9,580 nt of DNA from Porphyromonadaceae bacterium (GTDB taxonomy: Bacteria > Bacteroidota > Bacteroidia > Bacteroidales > Paludibacteraceae): assembly GCA_905372605.1 (NCBI GenBank), contig CAJPPQ010000042.1, positions 1 through 9,580 on the forward strand, written 5' to 3'. Both the position numbers and the translations under genes were made by a program. The notes below the pieces were generated by a model that saw nothing but the letters and a program-made list of their open reading frames with translations, ran no database searches and had not been told where the DNA came from. Positions 1 through 6,880 of the stretch are shown piece by piece (positions within the stretch are counted from its first letter, which is position 1; each line of letters begins with the position of its first letter).

Positions 1-58
1 ATTCCCTTTTCAATTCTACCCCAAGCCAATGAGGTATTTTTGAATCACCATTCGAGCG

Positions 59-93
59 CAAAGGTAGTAATTATTTTTCGAATAACGGACAAA
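59..93 (-). promoter_or_regulatory. Possible Bacteroidota-type promoter facing left
   Basis: On the minus strand TACCTTTG (66 down to 59) matches the Bacteroidota -7 consensus TAnnTTTG. A TTTG at 93 down to 90 could be the -33 element, but the 23-nt spacer is longer than the roughly 19-21 nt I would expect. Transcription would start near 52 and leave the window to the left, so the gene served is not visible. Confidence 0.35.
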
Positions 94-300
94 AAAATCG
101 TGTTTTTTTTGAAAAATTTTTCCAATCCATAATAGTACATTGTCTGTCTACAACTTGGCAGTAAAAGAGATGTTTTTATTACATTATACGATGTTATTGA
201 TAATATGGCGAAAGGATGAATGATATATACATATACACACATACGATATTTTAAACGCTTCTCCGCCGCTACAAAGCTACCCAGCAACAAATATTTTTAC

Positions 301-308
301 TATTTTTG
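301..308 (+). promoter_or_regulatory. Probable -7 element of the rel promoter
   Basis: TATTTTTG is an exact fit to the TAnnTTTG -7 box used by the Bacteroidota primary sigma factor. A start site a few bases downstream (about 313-316) would give a leader of roughly 20-25 nt before the ATG at 337. It would also leave the upstream ATG at 220 outside the transcript. No TTTG -33 element is visible at the usual distance, so the assignment rests on the -7 box and its position. Confidence 0.45.
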
Positions 309-336
309 CATCTACAACCACAAAAGCCATATCTAT

Positions 337-2562
337 ATGCACGTATATACCAAAGAAGAAGAAGACAAGATGGTACTCGAGGCGTTCGACGACCTACAAA
401 GAGCCTACGGGGCGTCGAACCACAAACATAAATTCGAAATCGTAGCAAAGGCATTCGAGTTTGCTGCCAAAGCCCACGAAGGCGTCAAACGTCGTACGGG
501 CGAACCGTATATATTGCACCCTCTGGCTGTGGCAAAGATATGCGTCGAAGAGATGGGGCTCGGGTCGACCTCGATATGTGCCGCCCTGATGCACGACGTG
601 GTTGAAGATACCGACTTCACGGTCGAAGACATTGCCAATATGTTCGGCGAGACAATAGCAAATATTGTCGACGGGCTTACGAAAATCTCGGGCGACATCT
701 TCCACGAATCGGTTTCGAAGCAGGCAGAAAACTTCCAAAAGCTTATCCTTACCATCCCCTCCGATGTGCGGGTGATAATGATAAAGCTTGCCGACCGCCT
801 CCACAATATGCGTACTCTCGACTCTATGCCGCCACTGAAACAACAGAAAATAACGGGCGAAACGATATTTATCTACGTGCCACTCGCCGAACGTCTCGGT
901 TTTTTCAAAATAAAAACCGAACTCGAAAACCTCTGCCTTAAATATCAGCAACCCAAGCTATACCACGAACTCGAAGAGAAAATCACCAAGATTACGCCCA
1001 AGCTCGAAGAGAAGATAGAGAGTTTTCTGGTGCCGATACGCGAGAAACTCGACCAACGAGGGATAAAATACAACATCATCACACGTATCAAATCGCCATA
1101 CTCGATATACCGCAAGCAAGAGAAGAAAGAGGTGAATTTCGACGAAATATACGACCTCTTGGCTGTGCGTATCATAGTCGAACCACAGGCAGACAAGAGC
1201 GAAGAGGAGCTTTGCTGGACGGTATTCGGTATCGTTACCTCGCTATATCCCGAGCATCCGTCGCGTACCCGCAACTGGCTATCGACACCCAAAGCAAACG
1301 GTTATCAGGCGTTGCACGTTACCGTTATGCGTCGCGGCGACAAGGGCGAAATCGGCTCGTGGGTAGAGGTGCAGATACGTACCGAACGAATGAACGAGAT
1401 AGCCGAACGCGGTCTGGCTGCTCATTGGAAATACAAAAACGGTATCGAAGACAATTCGGAATTCGACGAATGGTTCCACTCCGTACGCGAACTGCTGGCT
1501 ACCGAAAATATCGATACGGTAGAGTTTGTCGATAAGTTCAAGATGAATCTCGATACCAAAGAGATAGTGGTATTCACTCCGAAAGGCGATATCAAGAGAC
1601 TGCCGCAAGAGTCTACGGTTCTCGACTTTGCCTACGCCCTACACACCGATATCGGCAACCACTGCATAGGCGGTAAAATCGATAGTCGCCTTGTGCCAAT
1701 ATCGCAACGACTCAAAAGCGGCAACCAAATAGAGATACTCACCTCCAAGACACAGCAGCCCGAAGCGGCATGGCTCGACTTTGCCAAGACACAAAACGCG
1801 ATATCGAAGATACGCTCATTTCTGCGTCCCGAAGTTACCGAGCTGCAAAAGGAGGGTGCCGAGAAGGTAAACCGTCTGCTCGTGTTTTTCGGGCAGAAAC
1901 TCGTAGACGACAATATCGATAAGGTAAAAACATTTTTCAATTACGACAAACGCAACGACTTTTTCGTCGACGTCGCGCGCCAAAAGGTCGACCTGACGCA
2001 AGTATCGAAGAGCCTTTTCCAAAGTCCTGCCTCAAGCATATTCTCTTTTTTCACCAAAAACTTCAATATAATGGGTGGTAAAAAGGTGACTAAACTCAAC
2101 ATCAATCCCAAAGAGGTCTATTATATCACCAAAGACGATATGGCGTTCGACCTCGTAAGGCTCGCTCCCTGCTGCAAACCCATAAAGGGCGATGAGATAG
2201 TCGGTTTCCTCGAAGATAATCACCACGTCGTTGTACACAAACTCGACTGCGACGAGGCTCAGCGTATCAAAGCCACTCACGGAAATCGAATAGTACTCGT
2301 CGACTGGCAGAAAGATATGGACAATTCGTACCTCATCAACCTCTCGATAGAGGGTATCGACCGACAAGGACTGCTTCGACAGATAGTGAACGTAATATCC
2401 GAAAAGGTACAGATAAATATTAAAAACATCAATTTCAGCACTATCGACGGAGCATTCTACGGTAATATCACACTTTTCGCTCACAGCAACGACGAGATAG
2501 AATTGCTGACAAAAAAACTATTGAAAATCAAAGCTGTCAAAAGTGTCAAGCGAGTAAACTAA
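337..2562 (+). CDS. rel: Bifunctional (p)ppGpp synthetase/hydrolase, RelA/SpoT family
   Basis: This 741-residue cytoplasmic enzyme makes and degrades the stringent-response alarmones pppGpp and ppGpp. Numbered from the ATG at 337, the order is: an HD hydrolase domain with H61, H86-D87, E90-D91 (MHDVVED) and D153 (KLADRLHNMRTL), all of the metal-binding set present; a synthetase domain with the R250-I-K252 loop, DLLAVR, GYQALHVTV (Y323) and EVQIRT (E344); a TGS domain near 407-469; a helical stretch; a zinc-finger-like region with C612-C613 and C638; and a C-terminal ACT domain from about 662. The basic R-x-K loop resembles bifunctional Rel/SpoT enzymes rather than the acidic ExDD loop of dedicated RelA. 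Intact HD residues imply active hydrolysis. I chose 337 over the ATG at 220 because family members begin just before the YTKEEEDKMVLEAF segment and a -7 box sits at 301-308. It is the only plus-strand gene here and appears monocistronic. Confidence 0.96.
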   Translation: MHVYTKEEEDKMVLEAFDDLQRAYGASNHKHKFEIVAKAFEFAAKAHEGVKRRTGEPYILHPLAVAKICVEEMGLGSTSICAALMHDVVEDTDFTVEDIANMFGETIANIVDGLTKISGDIFHESVSKQAENFQKLILTIPSDVRVIMIKLADRLHNMRTLDSMPPLKQQKITGETIFIYVPLAERLGFFKIKTELENLCLKYQQPKLYHELEEKITKITPKLEEKIESFLVPIREKLDQRGIKYNIITRIKSPYSIYRKQEKKEVNFDEIYDLLAVRIIVEPQADKSEEELCWTVFGIVTSLYPEHPSRTRNWLSTPKANGYQALHVTVMRRGDKGEIGSWVEVQIRTERMNEIAERGLAAHWKYKNGIEDNSEFDEWFHSVRELLATENIDTVEFVDKFKMNLDTKEIVVFTPKGDIKRLPQESTVLDFAYALHTDIGNHCIGGKIDSRLVPISQRLKSGNQIEILTSKTQQPEAAWLDFAKTQNAISKIRSFLRPEVTELQKEGAEKVNRLLVFFGQKLVDDNIDKVKTFFNYDKRNDFFVDVARQKVDLTQVSKSLFQSPASSIFSFFTKNFNIMGGKKVTKLNINPKEVYYITKDDMAFDLVRLAPCCKPIKGDEIVGFLEDNHHVVVHKLDCDEAQRIKATHGNRIVLVDWQKDMDNSYLINLSIEGIDRQGLLRQIVNVISEKVQINIKNINFSTIDGAFYGNITLFAHSNDEIELLTKKLLKIKAVKSVKRVN

Positions 2563-2564
2563 AA

Positions 2565-2652
2565 TCGCTAAGGAGTAATCCGTAAATTGCTAAATAGTTT
2601 TCGGGGAATTGCTAAGGAGTAATCTGAAAGTTGCTCGCAAGGTATCCATAAA
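2565..2652 (+). repeat. Four degenerate 22-bp tandem repeat units
   Basis: Starting two bases after the rel stop codon, units at 2565-2586, 2587-2608, 2609-2630 and 2631-2652 keep an exact 22-bp register, each with GCT at its third to fifth base. The approximate consensus is TTGCTAAGGAGTAATC followed by six variable, A-rich bases. Units 1 and 3 share an uninterrupted 14-bp match (GCTAAGGAGTAATC at 2567 and 2611); units 2 and 4 are more diverged. In unit 3 ATTGCT and AGTAAT can pair around an AAGG loop with one G-U pair. The period is not a multiple of three, and the array lies between a stop codon and a terminator, so it is non-coding. Its function is unknown. Confidence 0.7.
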
Positions 2653-2693
2653 AAAGATGTGAGGCTATCCGAAGATAGCCCCATATCTTTTTT
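2650..2693. terminator. Strong bidirectional intrinsic terminator
   Basis: Arms 2650-2669 and 2674-2693 form a 20-position stem with one mismatch and one G-U pair around a four-base loop. The outer six pairs are A/T runs, so the transcript from either strand ends in a U tract. The plus-strand loop is CGAA; read from the minus strand it is TTCG closed by a C-G pair, the very stable UUCG tetraloop. It sits between the convergent ends of rel (stop at 2562) and the M23 peptidase gene (stop at 2756) and can serve both. Confidence 0.9.
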
Positions 2694-2755
2694 ATATTAT
2701 TTATTTTCTCATCATAGTGATTGCCAATAAGTACATGCTCTTTCTGCAGTGAGTC

Positions 2756-3718
2756 TCATTGGTATCTGATGGTTCGTCCGGGACGTATCACTGTGGTACG
2801 GCTTATGTGGTTTAGCTTACAGAGTTTTGTTACGGTAATACCATAACGTCGTGCTATCTGCGATAGAGTCTCGCCGCTGCGTACGCGGTGATATGAGCGC
2901 TGCTTCAACCTTTCGATATCGGTTTTGTGTTTGAATGTCTCGTTTTTTGTGATACAATAATTCGAAGCGAGACAAGTTTCAGACGAATAGTCTATTATTT
3001 TCTTCGTATTGAACGGATTACCCAAGAATCGAAATTCGAAATGCAGATGAGGACCTGTCGAACGCCCTGTGTTACCGCCAAGCCCGATAAGCTCTCCTGC
3101 CTTGACCTTCTGGTTTTCTACTGCTATCGTCTGCGAAAGGTGGGCGTAGAGCGACTCCAGACCGTTGTTGTGGCGGACGACGATATAATTACCATAGCCG
3201 TGTGCGTCGTAAGAAACGATACGCACGGTGCCGTCAAAGACCGACACTATCGAGTCACCTACCTTGAGTCCTATATCCGTGCCGTAATGGTAACGGCGAC
3301 GGCGTGCCCCGAAGTCGGAGGTGATCCGATTATTGCTCTGGCGTCTGATAGGAAAGATGAAGCCACGACAATCGACCCAAGTGCTATCGGGTAGGTCGTC
3401 AATTCTTATCTTATACGGATTGATAAACTCCGACGTCCAAGACAGCCCGTAGAGGTCTTCTGCCGGCACCTCAAAATCTTCGTCAATGTCTTCTCCGAAC
3501 TCGTCTTGCGACTCCTCAACAAATCCATTGTTTTTAAGCGGTGGCAACTGTCCGTAAAACGCCTTATAACTCTCGTGACCCACGAGGTCGTCCGAGGCAG
3601 TAAGGATATCGTTATGTGCGTGCGAGGTTTTCTTTTGTTTGTGGGTGTTGGTCTGCGCTATTGCCGACAGGCTCGATATGAGCAGTACTATGGCAATAAT
3701 AATTTTCAATAATCTCAT
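2756..3718 (-). CDS. Secreted M23 metallopeptidase with C-terminal LysM domain
   Basis: This 320-residue exported protein probably cuts or remodels peptidoglycan, or regulates enzymes that do. A signal peptide covers about residues 1-21 (charged start, hydrophobic core, SAIA before Gln22). A low-complexity acidic linker follows at about 68-90. The LytM/M23 catalytic domain holds the zinc ligands and catalytic histidines in H144-YGT-D148, H193 (YAHLS) and H224-L-H226 (PHLHFE), so it should be an active peptidase rather than a degenerate NlpD/EnvC-type activator. A single LysM domain occupies about 276-319 (HRVRSGETLSQIARRYGI), a module known to bind glycan strands. The ATG at 3718 begins a good signal peptide and is preceded by an A-rich leader. 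The gene has its own promoter (3852-3883) and a long leader, so it is probably expressed apart from lgt upstream. Natural substrate and partner are not evident. Confidence 0.94.
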   Translation of the reverse strand: MRLLKIIIAIVLLISSLSAIAQTNTHKQKKTSHAHNDILTASDDLVGHESYKAFYGQLPPLKNNGFVEESQDEFGEDIDEDFEVPAEDLYGLSWTSEFINPYKIRIDDLPDSTWVDCRGFIFPIRRQSNNRITSDFGARRRRYHYGTDIGLKVGDSIVSVFDGTVRIVSYDAHGYGNYIVVRHNNGLESLYAHLSQTIAVENQKVKAGELIGLGGNTGRSTGPHLHFEFRFLGNPFNTKKIIDYSSETCLASNYCITKNETFKHKTDIERLKQRSYHRVRSGETLSQIARRYGITVTKLCKLNHISRTTVIRPGRTIRYQ

Positions 3719-3762
3719 AATGTTCTTTTCTTGAATAATAAAGTTTTTAATTAGTCCCTTTC

Positions 3763-3828
3763 GGAGAAAACGGCATCATTCACCTGTCAAGAAGCTGGTA
3801 ATCAGCTTTTTATTCATATATTTTCTCC
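3763..3828 (-). promoter_or_regulatory. Folded 5' leader of the M23 peptidase gene
   Basis: The predicted transcript from the promoter at 3852-3883 has a leader of about 125-130 nt. Within it, 3763-3770 and 3821-3828 are perfectly complementary (8 bp). They enclose a second hairpin, AAGCTG/CAGCTT, with arms at 3792-3797 and 3803-3808 and a five-base loop. Nested helices in a long leader suggest post-transcriptional control, but the sequence matches no riboswitch class I recognise. Confidence 0.35.
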
Positions 3829-3851
3829 CAATATAAATAAAAATCGGAATG

Positions 3852-3883
3852 CAAACTTAGAAAAAATCTTTTTAATATCCAAA
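3852..3883 (-). promoter_or_regulatory. Bacteroidota-type promoter of the M23 peptidase gene
   Basis: On the minus strand TTTG (3883 down to 3880) is followed after exactly 20 nt by TAAGTTTG (3859 down to 3852). This agrees with the -33 TTTG and -7 TAnnTTTG elements of the Bacteroidota primary sigma factor. It is the best promoter in the window. The start site should be near 3845-3848, about 130 nt before the ATG at 3718. Confidence 0.7.
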
Positions 3884-3887
3884 TTTA

Positions 3888-3912
3888 TCGACTCGTTACG
3901 CTGAGCGGTCGA
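3888..3912 (-). terminator. Weak hairpin after lgt, possible terminator
   Basis: TCGAC (3888-3892) pairs with GTCGA (3908-3912), and an inner CGC/GCG helix stacks on one side, 22 nt beyond the lgt stop codon. There is no clean U tract directly after it; A/T-rich sequence follows, including the promoter of the next gene. It may partly separate lgt from the M23 gene or be incidental. Confidence 0.25.
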
Positions 3913-3934
3913 GTAGCAAATTCCTTCAATGATA

Positions 3935-4747
3935 TTAACTTTTGCGTCGTATTGCAGCTACTATAAACCATACTCCTGCCACTACGAAAGGAATACTAAG
4001 CATCTGCCCCATATTTATGGGTAGTAATAGCGTATAGCACTCTTGATTCTCTTTTATAAACTCGATGAAGAAGCGAAACACAGCTACTCCCGTGCAAGCG
4101 ATTCCCATCGATAGTCCACGAAGACGATGCTTATTGCCGTAGGCTCGGTATACAAACCACAGCAGTACGAATAGAGCAAAGTACCACAACGCCTCGTATA
4201 GTGCCACTGGATAACGCGGTATATCGTCGGCATATTTAAATACGAAAGCCATCGGCGAAGCTGTCGGTATGCCCAGTATCTCGGAGTTCATCATATTGCC
4301 CAGGCGGACAAAACCGCCCGTAAGCGGAGTAGCTACCGCAAATATATCGCACACTTCGAGATAATTAAGTCCGTTGCGACGAGAAAATATAGCCAGAGCC
4401 ACCATAAGCCCCACTACCCCACCGTGAGAGGCAAGCCCCCGAAATCCGCCAAACACCACCTTACCACCCTCTTCTTCGATAGGCAAAAATATCTCCGCCA
4501 CATGCGAAGCATAATACATAGGGTCGTAAAAAAGACAATGAAAAAGCCTCGCTCCTATCAATATGCCTACAAAGGCATAAATCAGATAGCTCTGACTCGC
4601 CGTATATCGACGCATAAGATGTATTACAGCCATACCGCCGACCAGAAGCCCCAATGCGAAGAATACGCCATACAAATGTATCGGTATCCCCACCACATAG
4701 AGGTCGGGTGCAACGTCCCACACGATATATTGCAAGCAGCCGGTCAT
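3935..4747 (-). CDS. lgt: Prolipoprotein diacylglyceryl transferase
   Basis: This inner-membrane enzyme transfers diacylglycerol from phosphatidylglycerol to the lipobox cysteine of prelipoproteins, the first step of lipoprotein maturation. The 270 residues form a multi-pass membrane protein with hydrophobic segments throughout. Family landmarks are present: Y26 in HLYG; H108 in SHGG; the signature R148-LGNMMNS-E156, matching the RxGNFxNxE motif that holds the essential Arg and Glu of E. coli Lgt; RYPVALYEA at 178-186; a conserved Arg in the VFRFFIEF segment; and MGQMLSIP at 246-253. Length is normal. The ATG at 4747 directly follows the TAG of the thioesterase gene with no gap, so translation is probably coupled. 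It closes the pafA-thioesterase-lgt unit. Its substrates would be made elsewhere; none is encoded in this window. Confidence 0.97.
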   Translation of the reverse strand: MTGCLQYIVWDVAPDLYVVGIPIHLYGVFFALGLLVGGMAVIHLMRRYTASQSYLIYAFVGILIGARLFHCLFYDPMYYASHVAEIFLPIEEEGGKVVFGGFRGLASHGGVVGLMVALAIFSRRNGLNYLEVCDIFAVATPLTGGFVRLGNMMNSEILGIPTASPMAFVFKYADDIPRYPVALYEALWYFALFVLLWFVYRAYGNKHRLRGLSMGIACTGVAVFRFFIEFIKENQECYTLLLPINMGQMLSIPFVVAGVWFIVAAIRRKS

Positions 4748-5176
4748 CTACGAAAAAAGTCTGTGCTCGTATTCGGAGATAGCACTCTTCCACTCCTCCG
4801 AAATGGGTTTCGACTCGTGCGTTGCTTGGTCGAATCCGACCATTACGGTCTTGCAAATACACTTTACGGTATCGGTCGGTACCTCTACGATACGCTGCAC
4901 AAGCGTGAAACTCTTATTACCGATAGACGACACTGCAGTCTGTACCTCTATATTGTCCGACAAGAATACGGGCGACAGAAAGTCTACTTCGGCGTGTACT
5001 ACCACCACATCGATATCTTTCGTATCGATATGCCTACCGCGTACCGTCTTGAAGTATTCGGTCTTACCAAGGTCGTAAAAAGAGAAATACACCGAGTTGT
5101 TGATATGCCCCAAAGCATCGGCATCGTTGAACCTCAGCTGTACGGGCACTTTATGGTTGAAAACAATATCTTTCAT
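4748..5176 (-). CDS. Hotdog-fold acyl-CoA thioesterase, YbgC/FadM (4HBT) type
   Basis: This 142-residue protein matches single-domain hotdog thioesterases, which hydrolyse acyl-CoA or acyl-ACP thioesters in the cytoplasm. The diagnostic N-terminal block is RFNDADALGHINNSVYFSFY (15-34). D20 is the likely catalytic acidic residue by alignment with the DTDAGG block of YbgC, followed by H24 and N26-N27 at the start of the central helix. The VHAEVDFLSPVFLSD segment (60-74) is the usual strand after the helix. There is no signal peptide or membrane segment. It starts 14 nt after the pafA stop, and its own stop touches the lgt start. Placement just before lgt might hint at a lipid-related substrate, but that is inference; the acyl group cannot be predicted from sequence. 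Confidence 0.88.
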   Translation of the reverse strand: MKDIVFNHKVPVQLRFNDADALGHINNSVYFSFYDLGKTEYFKTVRGRHIDTKDIDVVVVHAEVDFLSPVFLSDNIEVQTAVSSIGNKSFTLVQRIVEVPTDTVKCICKTVMVGFDQATHESKPISEEWKSAISEYEHRLFS

Positions 5177-5190
5177 CGTAGAGCAGAAGA

Positions 5191-6843
5191 CTATTTATTG
5201 TTATAAACAAACACTTCTTCTATCGCCTTACCCACCGTAGCACTCGGCATCTGTATCTTCAACAGAGCAGCTACTGTAGGAGCAATATCGGTCATATATA
5301 CTTCTCTGACCGTCTGCCCACTTGGGATACCCTTTCCGAAAAATATAAGCGGTATATGCGAGTCGTACGGGTTCCATAATCCGTGTGTAGTGCCTTTGGG
5401 TGCCGATTGTGCACAATAATGCGGCTTCAATATGAGTTGTATCTCGCCCGAATGTTGTGGATTGTAGCCGTTTATGATACGCTCTTTGATAGGTGCAGGG
5501 ATAGAGGCTTGGCTTACCTTCCGATTCTCTACTACATACATTACCGCATCTATGTTTTCGAAGAAATCGATACAAGCCTTTATTATCTCTTCCTTTTTGC
5601 TTTCGTTGCGTATCGACGGGTAGTTGAAGTTTACCTGATAGTTGTCGAGCGATAGCACTATATCTTTTTTGCCAAACGATTTACTGAGGTATTTATTGAG
5701 GCTGTCGCACATTATATATTTATTCCACGAAGCAGCTTCTACCTTATTGTCCGACAAAAATTGTACGTTGTGTGCCCCTCCGTGGTCGGCTGTAATGAAG
5801 ACGATATATTGGTCTTTGCCTACTTTGCCGTCGAGGTATTCGAGCAACGATGCTATATCGCGGTCGAGCCTGAGATATGTGTCTTCCGTCTTTATCGAAT
5901 TAGGAGCATATCGGTGGCCGACATAGTCGGTAGCCGAAAAACTCACTGTCAGGAAGTCGGTAACATCGTCTACTCCAAGCTTATAATACCTTATAGCCTG
6001 CTTAGCGAAGTCGGCGGTGATAGTATTGCCCCAAGGCGAGTCCTTGAGCAGTCCATAGTTGTGTTTTCCGCTATCGAATAGCTTACGGAAATCGATAGGG
6101 AACTGGATCGTAGACTTATCGCCGAGATATTCCCATTCGTAACGCACATCGGATACGCTTTGTGTGTATGTATTGATCGGATATAATGTCGTCCAAGGCT
6201 TATCGATATACTTTCGTACGTTGTCGGAAGAGTTATACTTCTCCACCCACTTCGGCAACGAATCCATATACCACGACGAGCTAATCCAATTGCCTGTATT
6301 CTCATCGAGCCAAAAAGCAGCATTTGCCATACGTCCTGCAGGAAATATCGCACCTCGATCTTTGAGCGATACGCCTACTACTTTAGCTCGAAAATTGGTA
6401 GCCAGCCTCAGCTCGTCGCCGATAGTAGTAGCTCTTAGATTTACGGGCGACGATTGCCCCGCCTTCGAACTGTCGGTACCCACTGCGTGCACGTTTTCGT
6501 CATAAGTAGCTCCTACCGACTTGCCGTATTTCTGCACTATGAAGTCGTTGCCTACTATGCTGTGTATGCTCGGCACCGAACCCGTGAATATCGAAGCGTG
6601 ACCCGCTGCAGTAACGGTCGGGATATAGTTTATCATCGTATTCTGGCAGTTGAATCCTTCGTTCATAAGCCGACGAAAACCTCGCTCCGAATAACGGTCG
6701 TAATAGCGATACAGATAGTCCCACCTCATCTGGTCTACCACTATGCCCACTACGAGTTTAGGGCGTTCCTGCGCATAAATCGAAGAGTAACTCGACATTA
6801 CTACGACACACAATATTGCTTTTAGTATCTTATATTTGTTCAT
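5191..6843 (-). CDS. pafA: PafA-type periplasmic alkaline phosphatase
   Basis: This 550-residue alkaline phosphatase superfamily enzyme should release phosphate from organic phosphate monoesters in the periplasm or outside the cell. A signal peptide ends at about A24 (SSIYA before Gln25). The residues known from PafA of Elizabethkingia are all present, shifted by one: nucleophile T78 (IPTVTAAGH), zinc ligands D37, D306, H310, D353-H354 (TADHGG) and H487 (GTTHG), plus N99 and the K161/R163 pair (SLKDRG) that marks phosphate monoesterases as opposed to diesterases. PafA enzymes are described as insensitive to inhibition by phosphate and common in Bacteroidota. Length is typical. The ATG at 6843 begins the signal peptide. 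The gene heads a tight unit with the thioesterase and lgt. No match to the -7 consensus lies immediately upstream, so it may be transcribed through tRNA-Thr or from an unusual promoter. I see no recognisable Pho box. Confidence 0.93.
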   Translation of the reverse strand: MNKYKILKAILCVVVMSSYSSIYAQERPKLVVGIVVDQMRWDYLYRYYDRYSERGFRRLMNEGFNCQNTMINYIPTVTAAGHASIFTGSVPSIHSIVGNDFIVQKYGKSVGATYDENVHAVGTDSSKAGQSSPVNLRATTIGDELRLATNFRAKVVGVSLKDRGAIFPAGRMANAAFWLDENTGNWISSSWYMDSLPKWVEKYNSSDNVRKYIDKPWTTLYPINTYTQSVSDVRYEWEYLGDKSTIQFPIDFRKLFDSGKHNYGLLKDSPWGNTITADFAKQAIRYYKLGVDDVTDFLTVSFSATDYVGHRYAPNSIKTEDTYLRLDRDIASLLEYLDGKVGKDQYIVFITADHGGAHNVQFLSDNKVEAASWNKYIMCDSLNKYLSKSFGKKDIVLSLDNYQVNFNYPSIRNESKKEEIIKACIDFFENIDAVMYVVENRKVSQASIPAPIKERIINGYNPQHSGEIQLILKPHYCAQSAPKGTTHGLWNPYDSHIPLIFFGKGIPSGQTVREVYMTDIAPTVAALLKIQMPSATVGKAIEEVFVYNNK

Positions 6844-6880
6844 ATTAAATAGGGTGAATTATATGGTTTATAAAATAAAT

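Larger units (their letters stand above)
1..336. other. Divergent intergenic region upstream of rel
   Basis: No convincing gene lies here. The stretch is AT-rich, with several T/A runs between about 70 and 185. It carries two promoter-like boxes pointing in opposite directions (listed separately), which fits a divergent arrangement: rel to the right and an unseen minus-strand gene beyond the left edge. The rel frame stays open back to an ATG at 220, but those extra 39 residues are rich in Tyr, Lys and Ile and look like translated leader. A very short minus-strand frame of 11 codons (51 down to 16) begins just after the left-facing promoter; I cannot say whether it is translated. Confidence 0.6.

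Noticed and set aside
272..279. Minus-strand TAGCTTTG as a second left-facing promoter
   Set aside because: It fits the -7 consensus but has no -33 element at a usable distance; a TTTG lies only 8 nt away.
45..290. An 81-codon minus-strand frame upstream of rel
   Set aside because: It overlaps both promoter-like boxes, has low-complexity AT-rich composition and no recognisable domain.
394..951. A 185-codon minus-strand frame opposite the rel hydrolase domain
   Set aside because: It mirrors the conserved HD and following region of rel, shows no motif of its own, and again follows from the scarcity of antisense stops.
2565..2652. CRISPR array as an explanation for the repeated GCTAAGGAGTAATC
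   Set aside because: The units are contiguous at 22 bp with graded divergence and no unique spacers of constant length, and there are no cas genes nearby.
2927..3394. A 155-codon plus-strand frame opposite the M23 domain
   Set aside because: The minus strand encodes the zinc-binding H-x3-D and HLH motifs across this region; the opposite frame resembles nothing known.
4424..5206. A 260-codon open frame on the plus strand opposite lgt and the thioesterase gene
   Set aside because: Both minus-strand genes carry unmistakable family motifs over the same bases. The antisense product has no recognisable domain, and such frames are expected from the TCG/CGA-rich composition.
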